From Comamonas sp. (GTDB taxonomy: Bacteria > Pseudomonadota > Gammaproteobacteria > Burkholderiales > Burkholderiaceae_C): DNA of 64,000 nt. Each line of letters starts with the position of its first letter. Position 1 is the stretch's first letter. This document shows positions 41,411-51,558 of the stretch, piece after piece. The notes under the pieces are model-generated. The model was not told the origin of the DNA, ran no database searches, and worked only from the letters and a program-made list of their open reading frames with translations. The stretch lies in the NCBI GenBank assembly GCA_031277805.1, contig JAITLR010000022.1:124001-188000 (forward strand), given 5' to 3'. The position numbers and the translations under genes were made by a program.

Positions 41411-42181
41411 ATGAATTCCCGTGCCGCCCCCTCCCGCTCCGCTGCCAGGTCCGGCCGCGACGTACCCGTCGCGCTGTACCAGCAGGTCAAAGACCATGTG
41501 CTGCAGAAGATCGGCAACGGTTCGTTGACCGCCGGCGCACGCGTGCCCTCCGAGCAGGAACTGGTGCAGGAGTTCGGCGTGGCGCGCATGACGGTCAACC
41601 GCGCGCTGCGCGAGCTGGCAGAGCAGGGCGTGATCGTGCGCGTGGCCGGTGTCGGCTCCTTCGTGGCCGAGGAAAAGCCCCAGTCCACGCTGCTGCGCAT
41701 CGCCAATATCGGCGAGGAGATCACGCAGCGCGGGCACGACCACCGCTTCGAGCTCATCAGCATGCGCCGCGCCTCGGCCTCGCCCGAGGTGGCGGCGGCG
41801 CTGGACCTGGCGGTGGGCGCTTCGGTCTTCCACCTGCAGGGCGTGCACTTCGAGAACGAGGTGCCGGTGCAGCTCGAGGACCGCTACGTGAATCCGCGCC
41901 TGGTGCCGGACTTCATGGAACAGGATTTCTCGGCCGTCCAGCCCTCGGTCTATCTGGTGCGCAACGTACAGTACGACCAGATCGAGCATGTGGTCGACGC
42001 CATCCTGCCCACCGCCGAGCAGGCGCACTGGCTGCAGATGGCGGCCGACCAGCCCTGCCTGATGCTGACACGCCGCACCTGGCTGCGCGGCGTCCCCATT
42101 ACCTGGGTGCACTGCGTGCATCCGGGCATGCGCTACCGGCTCGGTAGCCGCTTCCGCACGGACCCGGTACACGGCGGCTGA
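41411..42181 (+). CDS. hutC: HutC-family histidine utilisation repressor (HutC paralogue 2)
   Basis: 'QEFGVARMTVNRALRELAEQGVIVRVAGVGSFVAEEKPQSTLLRIANIGEEI'. Confidence 0.93.
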   Translation: MNSRAAPSRSAARSGRDVPVALYQQVKDHVLQKIGNGSLTAGARVPSEQELVQEFGVARMTVNRALRELAEQGVIVRVAGVGSFVAEEKPQSTLLRIANIGEEITQRGHDHRFELISMRRASASPEVAAALDLAVGASVFHLQGVHFENEVPVQLEDRYVNPRLVPDFMEQDFSAVQPSVYLVRNVQYDQIEHVVDAILPTAEQAHWLQMAADQPCLMLTRRTWLRGVPITWVHCVHPGMRYRLGSRFRTDPVHGG

Positions 42182-42225
42182 AGAACGCTGTAGAAAAGAG
42201 CTGTGCGGCTTTTTTGACTTCTTAA

Positions 42226-42237
42226 CTGTATAGACAG
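42226..42237. promoter_or_regulatory. HutC-type operator candidate upstream of hutH
   Basis: CTGTATAGACAG near-palindrome ending 8 bp before the hutH ATG. Confidence 0.55.
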
Positions 42238-42245
42238 GTATAGCC

Positions 42246-43805
42246 ATGAACACCATCACCACTCCAGGAATCTCTTCTTCCAAGCTGGAACTGTGTCCCG
42301 GTCAGGTCACGCTGGCCCAGTTGCGTGCCATTCAAGGCGGCGGTGTGCAGCTGAGCATGGCGGCTTCGGCCTACGAAGCCATGCGTGCCGCCCAGGCCCA
42401 TGTGCAGCACATCGTGGACGAGGACCAGGTGGTCTATGGCATCAACACCGGCTTTGGCAAGCTGGCCTCGACCAAGATCGCTCACGACCGCCTGGCCGAA
42501 CTGCAGCGCAACCTGGTGCTATCGCACAGCGTGGGCACGGGCGAGCCCCTACCTGACCATGTGGTGCGCCTGATCCTGGCCACCAAGGCTGTGAGCCTGG
42601 CGCGCGGCCATTCGGGCGCCCGGTCGGCCCTGGTCGACGCGTTGCTGGCCCTGGCCAATGCCGACGTGCTGCCCGTGATTCCGGCCAAGGGCTCGGTAGG
42701 CGCCTCGGGCGACCTGGCACCGTTGTCCCACCTGGCCTGTGTGCTGATCGGCGAAGGCCAGGCCAAGGTCGACGGCAAAGTGGTCTCGGGCCGTGAAGCC
42801 ATGAAGCACATCGGTCTCGAGCCTTTTGTGCTCGGCCCCAAGGAAGGCCTGGCCCTGCTCAACGGCACGCAGGTGTCGACTTCGCTGGCGCTGACTGGTC
42901 TGTTCCAGGCCGAAAGCGTGCTGGCCGCGGGCCTGGTGGCCGGCTGCCTGACGCTCGAAGCCATCCAGGGTTCGATCAAGCCTTTCGATGCCCGCATCCA
43001 TGAGGCGCGCGGCCAACTGGGCCAGATCGCCGTGGCCGCCGCCGTGCGCGAACTGCTCGACGGCAGCGCCATCGACCCCTCGCACCCCAACTGCGGCCGC
43101 GTGCAGGACCCGTACTCCATCCGTTGCGTGCCCCAGGTCATGGGCGCCTGCCTGGACAACCTCGGCCACGCGGCGCGCGTGCTGGCCACCGAGGCCAATG
43201 CGGCCTCCGACAACCCGCTGGTGTTCGACAACGGCGATGTGATCTCGGGCGGCAACTTCCATGCCGAACCCGTGGCCTTCGCGGCCGACATCATCGCACT
43301 GGCAATTGCCGAGATCGGCGCCATCTCCGAGCGCCGCATGGCTCTGCTGCTGGACACCGGCCTGTCGCGCCTGCCGGCCTTCCTGATCGAGGACAGCGGC
43401 GTGAACTCAGGCTTCATGATTGCCCAGGTCACGGCCGCCGCGCTGGCCGCTGAAAACCAGTGCCTGGCCAACCCCAGCAGCGTGACCAGCCTGCCCACCT
43501 CGGCCAACCAGGAGGACCATGTCTCAATGGCCACCTACGGTGCGCGCCGCCTGGCCGACATGGCCAGCAACACAGCCGTGATCGTGGGCGTTGAAGCCAT
43601 GGCCGCCGCGCAGGGCATGGATTTCGACCGCCGGCTCAAGAGCTCGGCACTGATGGAAGAGCAGTACGCGCTGATCCGCAGCAAGGTGGCCTATCTGGAC
43701 AAGGACCGCTATCTGGCCCCCGACATCGAGACCATGCGCCTGTGGGCCCTGGAAACCGACTGGCCAGCCGCGCTGCAGCGCATCCTGCCGAGCACGGTAC
43801 GCTGA
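42246..43805 (+). CDS. hutH: Histidine ammonia-lyase
   Basis: MIO motif 'GSVGASGDLAPLSHLACVLIGEG', 'YGINTGFGKLAS', 'QEDHVSMA'. Confidence 0.97.
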   Translation: MNTITTPGISSSKLELCPGQVTLAQLRAIQGGGVQLSMAASAYEAMRAAQAHVQHIVDEDQVVYGINTGFGKLASTKIAHDRLAELQRNLVLSHSVGTGEPLPDHVVRLILATKAVSLARGHSGARSALVDALLALANADVLPVIPAKGSVGASGDLAPLSHLACVLIGEGQAKVDGKVVSGREAMKHIGLEPFVLGPKEGLALLNGTQVSTSLALTGLFQAESVLAAGLVAGCLTLEAIQGSIKPFDARIHEARGQLGQIAVAAAVRELLDGSAIDPSHPNCGRVQDPYSIRCVPQVMGACLDNLGHAARVLATEANAASDNPLVFDNGDVISGGNFHAEPVAFAADIIALAIAEIGAISERRMALLLDTGLSRLPAFLIEDSGVNSGFMIAQVTAAALAAENQCLANPSSVTSLPTSANQEDHVSMATYGARRLADMASNTAVIVGVEAMAAAQGMDFDRRLKSSALMEEQYALIRSKVAYLDKDRYLAPDIETMRLWALETDWPAALQRILPSTVR

Positions 43806-43850
43806 AACTGCTGCCTACGACTCACGCCGCAAAAATCGCCAGCGCCTCAA

Positions 43851-43952
43851 GCCAGGGGCGCCGAGCAAGAGCCTCAGCCGGCCGCGCCGCCTCGCAGCGA
43901 GGGCGCCGTCCCCCTTGGGGGAAGTGGCGCAGCCGCTCAGGGGGGTCAAAAA
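43851..43952 (-). repeat. Dispersed intergenic repeat family A, copy 4
   Basis: Minus strand CCCCCCTGAGCGGCTGCGCCACTTCCCCCAAGGGGGACGGCGCCCTCGCTGCGAGGCGGCGCGGCCGGCTGAGGCTCTTGCTCGGCGCCCCTGGCTTGAGGCGCTGG. Confidence 0.8.
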
Positions 43953-44671
43953 CTTCCGGTGAACTTGTAGCGGGAGGCCGGATGCCACAGCGCCGACACC
44001 GAAGCCACCTGGCCCTGGGAGCGCGTGGCACGGCGCAGCACCAGGCAGGGCTCGCCGACCTCCATATGCAGCAGCTCGGCCACTTCAGTGCCGGGCATGC
44101 TGGCCTCGATGGAGAACTGCACGCCCTGCAGTGGCGCCACGCGCGTCAGATAGGCGTTGGGCGTCTGGCTGGCGAAATCCTGGGTCAGGTAGTCGGGCGC
44201 GACCGCAGGATTGACGTAGCGATCCTCGACCTGGATGGGCACGTCGTTCTCGAAGTGCACGACCACCGAGTGGAACAGGGTCTGGGCGGTGGACAGCTCG
44301 AACTGCCGCAGCAGGGCCGCATCGGCGCGGCAGCGCTCGAGCTTTTGCAGCTCGCCGCGGTGCCTGTGGCCGCGCGCCGCGATCTCGTCGGCGATGTTGC
44401 GCAGTTGGACCAGGGTGGACTGGTATTTCTGCTGGGCCACGAAAGTGCCCGAGCCCTGCACGCGCGTCAGCGTCTGCTCGTCGCTGAGCTCGCGCAGTGC
44501 GCGGTTGACCGTCATGCGCGCTACCTCGAACTGCCTGGCCAGGGCCGCTTCGCTGGGAATGGCATCGCCTTCCTGCCAGGTGCCGCTGTGGATCTGCTGC
44601 AGCACATAGTCTTTGATACGTTGGAACGCCGGGACGGCCGCCTGGGAGGTCGCACGAATGGGGCTGGGCAT
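43946..44671 (-). CDS. hutC: HutC-family regulator (HutC paralogue 3), divergent from the NCS1-hutU operon
   Basis: 'RQFEVARMTVNRALRELSDEQTLTRVQGSGTFVAQQKYQSTLVQLRNIADEI'. Confidence 0.93.
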   Translation of the reverse strand: MPSPIRATSQAAVPAFQRIKDYVLQQIHSGTWQEGDAIPSEAALARQFEVARMTVNRALRELSDEQTLTRVQGSGTFVAQQKYQSTLVQLRNIADEIAARGHRHRGELQKLERCRADAALLRQFELSTAQTLFHSVVVHFENDVPIQVEDRYVNPAVAPDYLTQDFASQTPNAYLTRVAPLQGVQFSIEASMPGTEVAELLHMEVGEPCLVLRRATRSQGQVASVSALWHPASRYKFTGSF

Positions 44672-44694
44672 AGGGTTTGTTCGGGTCAAAAAAC

Positions 44695-44780
44695 CTGTAT
44701 AGACGATTGACGGTGCGGGGAGTAAAACACAGAATTGTTCTATACAACTTTAGATGAATTACCTAGAAGTTGTATGCACA
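44695..44780. promoter_or_regulatory. Cluster of three HutC-like operator candidates in the divergent hutC3/NCS1 intergenic region
   Basis: CTGTATAGACG (44695-44705), TTGTTCTATACAA (44735-44747), TTGTATGCACA (44770-44780). Confidence 0.5.
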
Positions 44781-44817
44781 TAAAAGCACACCGAGGGAAT
44801 GACGGAGCATCCATCCC

Positions 44818-46284
44818 ATGAGCATTGAGACAAACGCGTCGGTCGCGACCGGCCCCATCGAGACAAGAACCATCGACATGGTTCCCGAGCGTGAGCGCCA
44901 CGGCTCTCCCTCCAGCCAGTTCACCCTCTGGTTCGGCGCCAACATGCAGATCACGGCCGTGGTCGACGGCGCCCTGGCCGTGGTCTTCGGTGCCGAGGCC
45001 ATGACGGCCATCCTCGGCCTGCTGATAGGCAACATCCTCGGCGGCATCGTCATGGCGCTGCACTCGGCCCAGGGCCCGCGCCTGGGCCTGCCGCAGATGA
45101 TCTCCAGCCGCGTGCAGTTCGGCGTCAAGGGCGCGGCCCTGCCGCTGCTGCTGGTGATCCTCATGTACCTGGGCTTTGCGGCCACGGGCACGGTGCTCTC
45201 GGGCCAGGCCATCAACCTGATGTTCGGCTTCACCAGCCCCGCCGCAGGCATTGCCATCTTCGGTGCGCTCACGGCCCTGGTCGCCATCGTCGGCTACAGG
45301 CTGATCCATGTGGTGGGCCGCATCTCCACCGTGATCGGCATCCTGGGCTTTGGCTATCTGGCCTGGCAACTGTGCCACCAGTACGACGTGGTCAGTGCCT
45401 TCGGCCAGAAGCCTTTCACCTGGACCAGCTTTCTGACGGCCATGGCCCTGTCGGCCGGCTGGCAGATGACTTTTGCGCCCTATGTGGCCGACTATTCGCG
45501 CTATCTGCCGAGCAAGACCTCGACGGCAGCCACTTTTTGGACCACTTTCGGCGGCAGCGTGATCAGCGCCCAGCTGGCCATGATCTTCGGCGTGCTGGTG
45601 GCCGCCCTTGGCGGCAACTTCATCAAGAACCAGGTCGGCTTCCTGGGCGAGCTCGCGGGCCCGCTGGCCGTGGTGATCTATCTGGTCATCGTGACCGGCA
45701 AGCTCACGGTGAACTGCCTCAACGCTTATGGCGGCGTCATGACCATGCTGACCACGGTCAGCGCCTTCAACGACAAAAAGCAGTTCTCGCCCGCCACCCG
45801 CCTGGCCTACATCCTGGGCTTTGTGCTGCTCACGGTGCTGGTGGCCCTGCTGGCCAGCTCCAACTTCCTGGCCACCTTCAAGAACTTCGTGCTGCTGCTG
45901 CTCACGGTGTTCGTGCCCTGGAGCGCCGTCAACCTCGTGGACTACTACCTGATCTCCAAGGAGAAGGTGGACATCCCCGCGCTCTACAACAGCCAGGGCC
46001 GCTACGGCGCCTACAACGGCGTGGCCCTGTTCAGCTATGTGCTGGGCATCGTCGTGCAGATCCCGTTCATCAACCAGGCCATGTACGAAGGTCCGCTGGC
46101 CAAGGCCATGGGCGGCGCCGACATCTCCTGGATCGTGAGCCTGATCGTCACCTCGCTCGTCTACTACCCGCTGGCCAAGAAGACCATGAAGGTCCCCGAC
46201 CAGATGATTTACCCGGCCGATCAGGCCGCCAACGCTCCCAACAGCAGCAATGCTGCCTACCTGAACACCGCATCCGCCGCCTGA
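44818..46284 (+). CDS. NCS1-family nucleobase/cytosine permease-like transporter, probable histidine or urocanate permease
   Basis: CodB-like TM protein, '[21 protein letters not shown]', '[15 protein letters not shown]'; in operon with hutU. Confidence 0.88.
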   Translation: MSIETNASVATGPIETRTIDMVPERERHGSPSSQFTLWFGANMQITAVVDGALAVVFGAEAMTAILGLLIGNILGGIVMALHSAQGPRLGLPQMISSRVQFGVKGAALPLLLVILMYLGFAATGTVLSGQAINLMFGFTSPAAGIAIFGALTALVAIVGYRLIHVVGRISTVIGILGFGYLAWQLCHQYDVVSAFGQKPFTWTSFLTAMALSAGWQMTFAPYVADYSRYLPSKTSTAATFWTTFGGSVISAQLAMIFGVLVAALGGNFIKNQVGFLGELAGPLAVVIYLVIVTGKLTVNCLNAYGGVMTMLTTVSAFNDKKQFSPATRLAYILGFVLLTVLVALLASSNFLATFKNFVLLLLTVFVPWSAVNLVDYYLISKEKVDIPALYNSQGRYGAYNGVALFSYVLGIVVQIPFINQAMYEGPLAKAMGGADISWIVSLIVTSLVYYPLAKKTMKVPDQMIYPADQAANAPNSSNAAYLNTASAA

Positions 46285-46330
46285 GCCACAGTGCCGAGCT
46301 TTTCACCGTTTTCTCATGAAGGATCAGACC

Positions 46331-48049
46331 ATGAACGCCAACGACGCCATCCTCCAAGCCGCAGCCGATCCCCGCTACGACGCCAGCCGCGTCATCCGCG
46401 CTCCCCATGGCAGCACGCTGCATTGCAAGAACTGGCTGGCCGAGGCCGCCTACCGCATGCTGCAGAACAACCTGGATCCCGATGTGGCCGAGAACCCCAA
46501 GGCCCTGGTGGTCTACGGCGGTATCGGCCGCGCGGCGCGCAACTGGGAATGCTTTGACGAGATCCTGGCACAGCTCAAGAAGCTGGAGGCCGACGAGTCG
46601 CTGCTGATCCAGTCGGGCAAGCCCGTGGGCGTGTTCAAGACCCATCCCGACGCACCGCGCGTGCTACTGGCCAACTCCAACCTGGTGCCCAAGTGGGCCA
46701 CCTGGGAGAAGTTCAACGAACTGGACCAGAAGGGCCTGTTCATGTACGGCCAGATGACGGCCGGCAGCTGGATCTATATCGGCAGCCAGGGCATTGTGCA
46801 AGGCACCTTCGAGACCTTTGTCGAAGCCGGCCGCCAGCACTACAACAACGACCTGACCGGCAAGTGGATTCTCACGGCCGGCCTGGGCGGCATGGGCGGC
46901 GCCCAGCCCCTGGCCGCCACCTTGGCCGGCGCCTGCTCGCTGAACATCGAGTGCAAGCAGAGCAGCATCGACTTCCGCCTGCGCACCCGCTATGTGGACA
47001 AGCAGGCCAAGGACATCGACGACGCACTGGCCCTGATCAAGCACCACACAGAAAAGGGCGAGGCCGTCTCCATCGCCCTGCTGGGCAATGCGGCCGAAAT
47101 CCTGCCCGAGCTGGTCAAGCGCGCCAAGGCTGGCGGCCCTCGCCCCGACATCGTGACCGACCAGACCTCGGCCCACGACCTGGTTAACGGCTACCTGCCC
47201 GTGGGCTGGACCGTGGCGCAGTGGGAAGCCGCTGCCGCCGACCCCAGCCAGCAAGCCCGTCTTACCAAGGCCGCGGCCAAGGGCTGCGCCCAGCACGTGC
47301 AGGCCATGCTGGACTTCCAGGCCATGGGCATCCCCACGGTGGACTACGGCAACAACATCCGCCAGGTGGCCTTCGACGAAGGCGTGAAGAACGCCTTCGA
47401 CTTCCCCGGCTTCGTGCCCGCCTACATCCGCCCGCTGTTCTGCGAGGGCAAGGGCCCGTTCCGCTGGGTGGCGCTGTCGGGCGATCCCGAGGACATCTAC
47501 AAGACCGACGCCAAGATCAAGGAGCTGTTCCCCGAGAACAAGCACACCCACCGCTGGCTGGACATGGCGCGTGAGCGCATCGCCTTCCAGGGCCTGCCCT
47601 CGCGCATCTGCTGGCTGGGCCTGGGCGAGCGCCACAAGGCGGCCCTGGCCTTCAACGAGATGGTCAAGAACGGCGAACTCAAGGCGCCCATCGTCATCGG
47701 CCGCGACCACCTGGACTGCGGCTCCGTGGCCAGCCCCAACCGCGAAACCGAAGCCATGAAGGACGGCACGGACGCCGTCTCCGACTGGCCGCTGCTCAAC
47801 GCCCTGCTCAACACGGCGGGCGGCGCCACCTGGGTCAGCCTGCACCACGGCGGTGGCGTGGGCATGGGCTACTCCCAGCACGCGGGCGTGGTCATCGTGG
47901 CCGACGGCACCGACGAAGCCGCCAAGCGCCTGGGCCGCGTACTGTGGAACGACCCGGCCACGGGCGTGATGCGCCATGCGGATGCAGGCTACGAAATTGC
48001 CGTGGAAGCCTCCAAGCGCCATGGCCTGAACCTGCCGATGATTAAGTAA
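46331..48049 (+). CDS. hutU: Urocanate hydratase
   Basis: '[17 protein letters not shown]', '[21 protein letters not shown]', '[23 protein letters not shown]'. Confidence 0.97.
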   Translation: MNANDAILQAAADPRYDASRVIRAPHGSTLHCKNWLAEAAYRMLQNNLDPDVAENPKALVVYGGIGRAARNWECFDEILAQLKKLEADESLLIQSGKPVGVFKTHPDAPRVLLANSNLVPKWATWEKFNELDQKGLFMYGQMTAGSWIYIGSQGIVQGTFETFVEAGRQHYNNDLTGKWILTAGLGGMGGAQPLAATLAGACSLNIECKQSSIDFRLRTRYVDKQAKDIDDALALIKHHTEKGEAVSIALLGNAAEILPELVKRAKAGGPRPDIVTDQTSAHDLVNGYLPVGWTVAQWEAAAADPSQQARLTKAAAKGCAQHVQAMLDFQAMGIPTVDYGNNIRQVAFDEGVKNAFDFPGFVPAYIRPLFCEGKGPFRWVALSGDPEDIYKTDAKIKELFPENKHTHRWLDMARERIAFQGLPSRICWLGLGERHKAALAFNEMVKNGELKAPIVIGRDHLDCGSVASPNRETEAMKDGTDAVSDWPLLNALLNTAGGATWVSLHHGGGVGMGYSQHAGVVIVADGTDEAAKRLGRVLWNDPATGVMRHADAGYEIAVEASKRHGLNLPMIK

Positions 48050-48051
48050 TC

Positions 48052-48160
48052 TCCCCCTGAGCGGCTGCGCCGCTTCCCCCTCTCTCTTCGGGAGGGGGAT
48101 GGCACCCTCGCTGCGAGGCGGCTCTTGCTCGGTGCCCCTGAGCTGGGCCGCGCCAGTTTT
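48052..48160 (+). repeat. Dispersed intergenic repeat family A, copy 5
   Basis: CCCCCTGAGCGGCTGCGCCGCTTCCCCCTCTCTCTTCGGGAGGGGGATGGCACCCTCGCTGCGAGGCGGCTCTTGCTCGGTGCCCCTGAGCTGGGCCGCGCCAG. Confidence 0.85.
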
Positions 48161-48179
48161 TACGGATATCCACCTCTTC

Positions 48180-48755
48180 ATGCAACGCTTTGACCTGAAC
48201 CAGATTGCGCCCAGCCCGTGGAAGAACGGGGGCGGCAGCACGCGCGAGATTGCCTGCTGGCCGCAGGGCGCGGGCATGGACAGCTTTGGCTGGCGCGTGA
48301 GCGTGGCCACGATCGCACAGGCCGGTCCGTTTTCGGCATTTCCGGGCATTGACCGGCAGATCATGCTGCTGGACGGCGACGGGGTGCAGCTCGCCAGCGC
48401 TGCGGCCGGCATCAACCATGCGCTGCAGCAGCGCTGGCAGCCGTTTGCATTTTCTGGCGATGCGGCGCTGGACTGCAGCCTGCTGGGCGGCACTTCCACC
48501 GATTTCAACGTCATGACGCGGCGCAGCCAGTGGTCGGCCGAGGTCGGCATCCATGAGGTCGAGGTACAGCCCGGCCGCAGCGCCGCGGGCCTGTGCCTGG
48601 TGCTGCAGAGCGGCTTTGCCCAGGGCCAGACCCTGCTGCAGGCCGGCCAGGGCCTGTGGTGGGATGCTGCCGAGGATGCCGAGCCTTTGCTGCCCTGCGA
48701 TGCACACAGCCGACTGGTGCTGGTGAGCCTGGAGCAGGCTACGCAAGCCGCATAG
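48180..48755 (+). CDS. hutD: HutD/Ves family protein
   Basis: 'SPWKNGGGSTREIACWPQGAGMDSFGWRVSVATIAQAGPFSAFPGIDRQIMLLDGDGV'. Confidence 0.92.
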   Translation: MQRFDLNQIAPSPWKNGGGSTREIACWPQGAGMDSFGWRVSVATIAQAGPFSAFPGIDRQIMLLDGDGVQLASAAAGINHALQQRWQPFAFSGDAALDCSLLGGTSTDFNVMTRRSQWSAEVGIHEVEVQPGRSAAGLCLVLQSGFAQGQTLLQAGQGLWWDAAEDAEPLLPCDAHSRLVLVSLEQATQAA

Positions 48756-48883
48756 ACCGCTATCTAAACAAGAGCTTTTGACGCACGGTACATAGGCCAT
48801 TCGATATGAATTCATATTGAAACCACTGCACAGCAAGCGCGAGAAGCTATCGAATCAGAGAATTATTCAAAGGAACCCACGCC

Positions 48884-50137
48884 ATGACGCAAGCCGCAAC
48901 GCCTCATCCTTCCGCCGACGGGCGCTGGCTAGCCCTGCGTCTGGCGCCCGAGCTGTTCGCGGCCGATGTGCCTGTCGCCGATGGGCAGTCGGCCTGCATC
49001 GTGGTGCAGCAGGGCCGCATCGTCTGGGTGGGCCCGCAGGACCAGGTTCCCGCCGCCTACCAGGCGCTGCCCGCGCATGACGGCGGCGCCCGCCTGGCCA
49101 CGCCGGGCCTGATTGATTGCCATACCCATCTGGTCTATGGCGGCGAGCGTGCCAACGAATTCGCCATGCGTCTGGCCGGCGCCAGCTACGAAGAAGTGGC
49201 GCGTGCGGGCGGCGGCATAGTCTCCAGCGTCAAGGCCACGCGCGAAGCTTCCGAGGAAGAGTTGATCGCCCAGGCCCTGCCGCGCCTGGACCAGCTGCTG
49301 GCCGAAGGCGTGACCGCCATCGAGATCAAATCGGGCTACGGCCTGTCGCTGGAGCATGAGCGCAAGCAGCTGCGCGTGGCCAGGCACCTCGCCGAGCTGC
49401 GCGGCGTGACCGTGCGCACCACCTTCCTTGGCGCCCATGCGCTGCCGCCCGAGTACGCGGGCCGCAGCCAGGATTACATAGACCTAGTCTGCCGCGACAT
49501 CATGCCCGCGCTGGCCGCCGAAGGCCTGATCGACGCCGTGGACGTGTTCTGCGAGCGCATCGCCTTTTCGCTGGCCGAGACCGAGCAGGTCTTCCAGGCC
49601 GCACAGGCGCTGGGCCTTCCCGTGAAGCTGCATGCCGAGCAGCTGTCGAATATGGAGGGGGCTGCCCTCGCTGCACGCTATGGTGCTCTGTCCTGCGACC
49701 ATATCGAGCATCTGTCCGAGAACGGCATCGCCGCCATGCGGGATGCAGGCACCGTGGCAGTGCTGCTGCCCGGCGCCTTCTACACGCTGCGCGACACAAA
49801 AGTGCCGCCTATCGACGGTTTGCGTGCCGCCAAGGTTCCGATGGCCGTTTCCACAGATCACAATCCAGGTACCTCCCCGGCTTTGAGCCTGCTGCTCATG
49901 GCCAATATGGCTTGCACGCTGTTCAGGCTCACGGTGCCCGAGGCCCTGGCCGGCATTACCCGCCATGCGGCGCTGGCCCTGGGCCTGCAGCACGAGCAGG
50001 GCCTGATCGCCGCGGGCCGGCCCGCCAACTTCGTGCTGTGGCCCGTGCGCCATGCGGCCGAGCTGGCCTACTGGTTCGGCAACAAGCCCGATTGCACCGT
50101 GGTGCGCCAGGGCCGGATTGCCCGGGTCGGCGGCTGA
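48884..50137 (+). CDS. hutI: Imidazolonepropionase
   Basis: '[35 protein letters not shown]', '[12 protein letters not shown]'. Confidence 0.97.
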   Translation: MTQAATPHPSADGRWLALRLAPELFAADVPVADGQSACIVVQQGRIVWVGPQDQVPAAYQALPAHDGGARLATPGLIDCHTHLVYGGERANEFAMRLAGASYEEVARAGGGIVSSVKATREASEEELIAQALPRLDQLLAEGVTAIEIKSGYGLSLEHERKQLRVARHLAELRGVTVRTTFLGAHALPPEYAGRSQDYIDLVCRDIMPALAAEGLIDAVDVFCERIAFSLAETEQVFQAAQALGLPVKLHAEQLSNMEGAALAARYGALSCDHIEHLSENGIAAMRDAGTVAVLLPGAFYTLRDTKVPPIDGLRAAKVPMAVSTDHNPGTSPALSLLLMANMACTLFRLTVPEALAGITRHAALALGLQHEQGLIAAGRPANFVLWPVRHAAELAYWFGNKPDCTVVRQGRIARVGG

Positions 50138-50163
50138 GCACGGGGAGCCTGAAAGGCTAGCCG

Positions 50164-51558
50164 ATGTCACACGAACAATTTCTCGCTGAACTGATCTCCA
50201 CCCTGGGCGCCGATGTGGCGCAGCACGGCGCCGACGTGCCCGAGCGCTACCACACGGACTGGAGCGGCCAGCCGCCGCAGCGCCCCCTGGCCCTGGTGCG
50301 CCCGCGCAGCACGCAGGAGGTCAGTGCGGTGCTGCGCCTGTGCACGGAGCACAAGGTGGCCGTCGTGCCCCAGGGCGGACTCACGGGCCTGGCCGGCGCC
50401 GCCGTGCCCAGCCAGGGCGCCATCGCCCTGTCACTGGAGCGCATGAACACCATAGAGAACACCGACATCCGCGCCGGCCTGATGCAGGCGCAGGCCGGCG
50501 TCACGCTGCAGGCCGTGCAGGAAGCGGCCGTGGCCGCAGGCATGGTTTTCGGCGTGGATCTGGGTGCGCGCGGCAGCTGCCAGATCGGCGGCAATGTCGC
50601 CACCAATGCGGGCGGCAACGGCGTGCTGCAGCACGGCATGATGCGCGAGCAGGTGCTGGGTCTGGAGGTGGTGCTGGCCGACGGCACGGTGCTGCCCATG
50701 CTGCGCCCCATGATCAAGAACAACACGGGCTACGACCTCAAGCAGTTCTTCATCGGCGCCGAGGGCACGCTGGGCGTGGTCACGCGCGTGCTGCTGCGTC
50801 TGCGCCCCGCGCCCCAGGCCACGGCCACCACGCTGGTGGCCATGCCCGATTTCGATGCGGCCCTGGCCGTACTCAAGCGCATGCAATCGCGCTTCGGCAA
50901 CAGCGTGGCGGCCTACGAGCTGATGTGGGACAGCTTTGTGCAGGCTTCGCTGTCCTGGCTCAAGCTCAGCGCGCCGTTCGCCGAACGCCATCCGCTGCTG
51001 GCCCTGATCAATGTGGACGGCAAGAACGAATCCCAGCTGCAGGGCGACGTGCAGCAGGTGCTGGAAGAGGCCATGGAGGCCGGTGAGGTGCTGGACGCCA
51101 TCGTCGCCCAGTCCGTGGCTCAGGCGCAGACGCTGTGGAAGCTGCGCGAGGCGCCGGCCGAGCTCAACAACAACATGCACCCGGCTATCAACTTCGACGT
51201 GAGCCTGCCCCAGGCCGACATCGGCCGCTTCGCCGAGGCCTGCGAAGCCGCGTTCAGCGCGCGCTGGCCGGCCAAACATGCGCTGTACTTCGGCCATGTG
51301 GGCGACGGCAATCTGCACGTCTCGGTGGACGGCAAGACCGTGGGTGGCACACACGAGGCCATCGAGGCAGTGGAAGCCGAGCTCTACCACCTGGTGGGCG
51401 AATTCCAGGGCAGCGTCTCGGCCGAGCACGGCATAGGCCTGCACAAAAAGCCCTATCTGCAAGCCAGCCGCACGCAAGAGGAGCTGGCCGTGATGCGCTC
51501 CATCAAGCAGGCGCTGGACCCTTTGGGCCTGATGAATCCAGGAAAGGTTTTCGACTGA
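50164..51558 (+). CDS. FAD-linked 2-hydroxyacid oxidase/dehydrogenase (GlcD/Dld-like)
   Basis: FAD-binding_4 'VVPQGGLTGLAGAAVPSQGAIALSLERMN', 'NAGGNGVLQHGMMREQVLGLEVVLADG', C-terminal 'YFGHVGDGNLHVSV', 'GSVSAEHGIGLHKKPYL'. Confidence 0.93.
   Translation: MSHEQFLAELISTLGADVAQHGADVPERYHTDWSGQPPQRPLALVRPRSTQEVSAVLRLCTEHKVAVVPQGGLTGLAGAAVPSQGAIALSLERMNTIENTDIRAGLMQAQAGVTLQAVQEAAVAAGMVFGVDLGARGSCQIGGNVATNAGGNGVLQHGMMREQVLGLEVVLADGTVLPMLRPMIKNNTGYDLKQFFIGAEGTLGVVTRVLLRLRPAPQATATTLVAMPDFDAALAVLKRMQSRFGNSVAAYELMWDSFVQASLSWLKLSAPFAERHPLLALINVDGKNESQLQGDVQQVLEEAMEAGEVLDAIVAQSVAQAQTLWKLREAPAELNNNMHPAINFDVSLPQADIGRFAEACEAAFSARWPAKHALYFGHVGDGNLHVSVDGKTVGGTHEAIEAVEAELYHLVGEFQGSVSAEHGIGLHKKPYLQASRTQEELAVMRSIKQALDPLGLMNPGKVFD

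Noticed and set aside
42482-43534. 350-aa minus-strand ORF opposite hutH
   Set aside because: Antisense Ser/Arg/Ala-rich shadow ORF of hutH
46664-48550. 628-aa minus-strand ORF opposite hutU/hutD
   Set aside because: Antisense shadow; no motifs, and hutU is unambiguous on the plus strand
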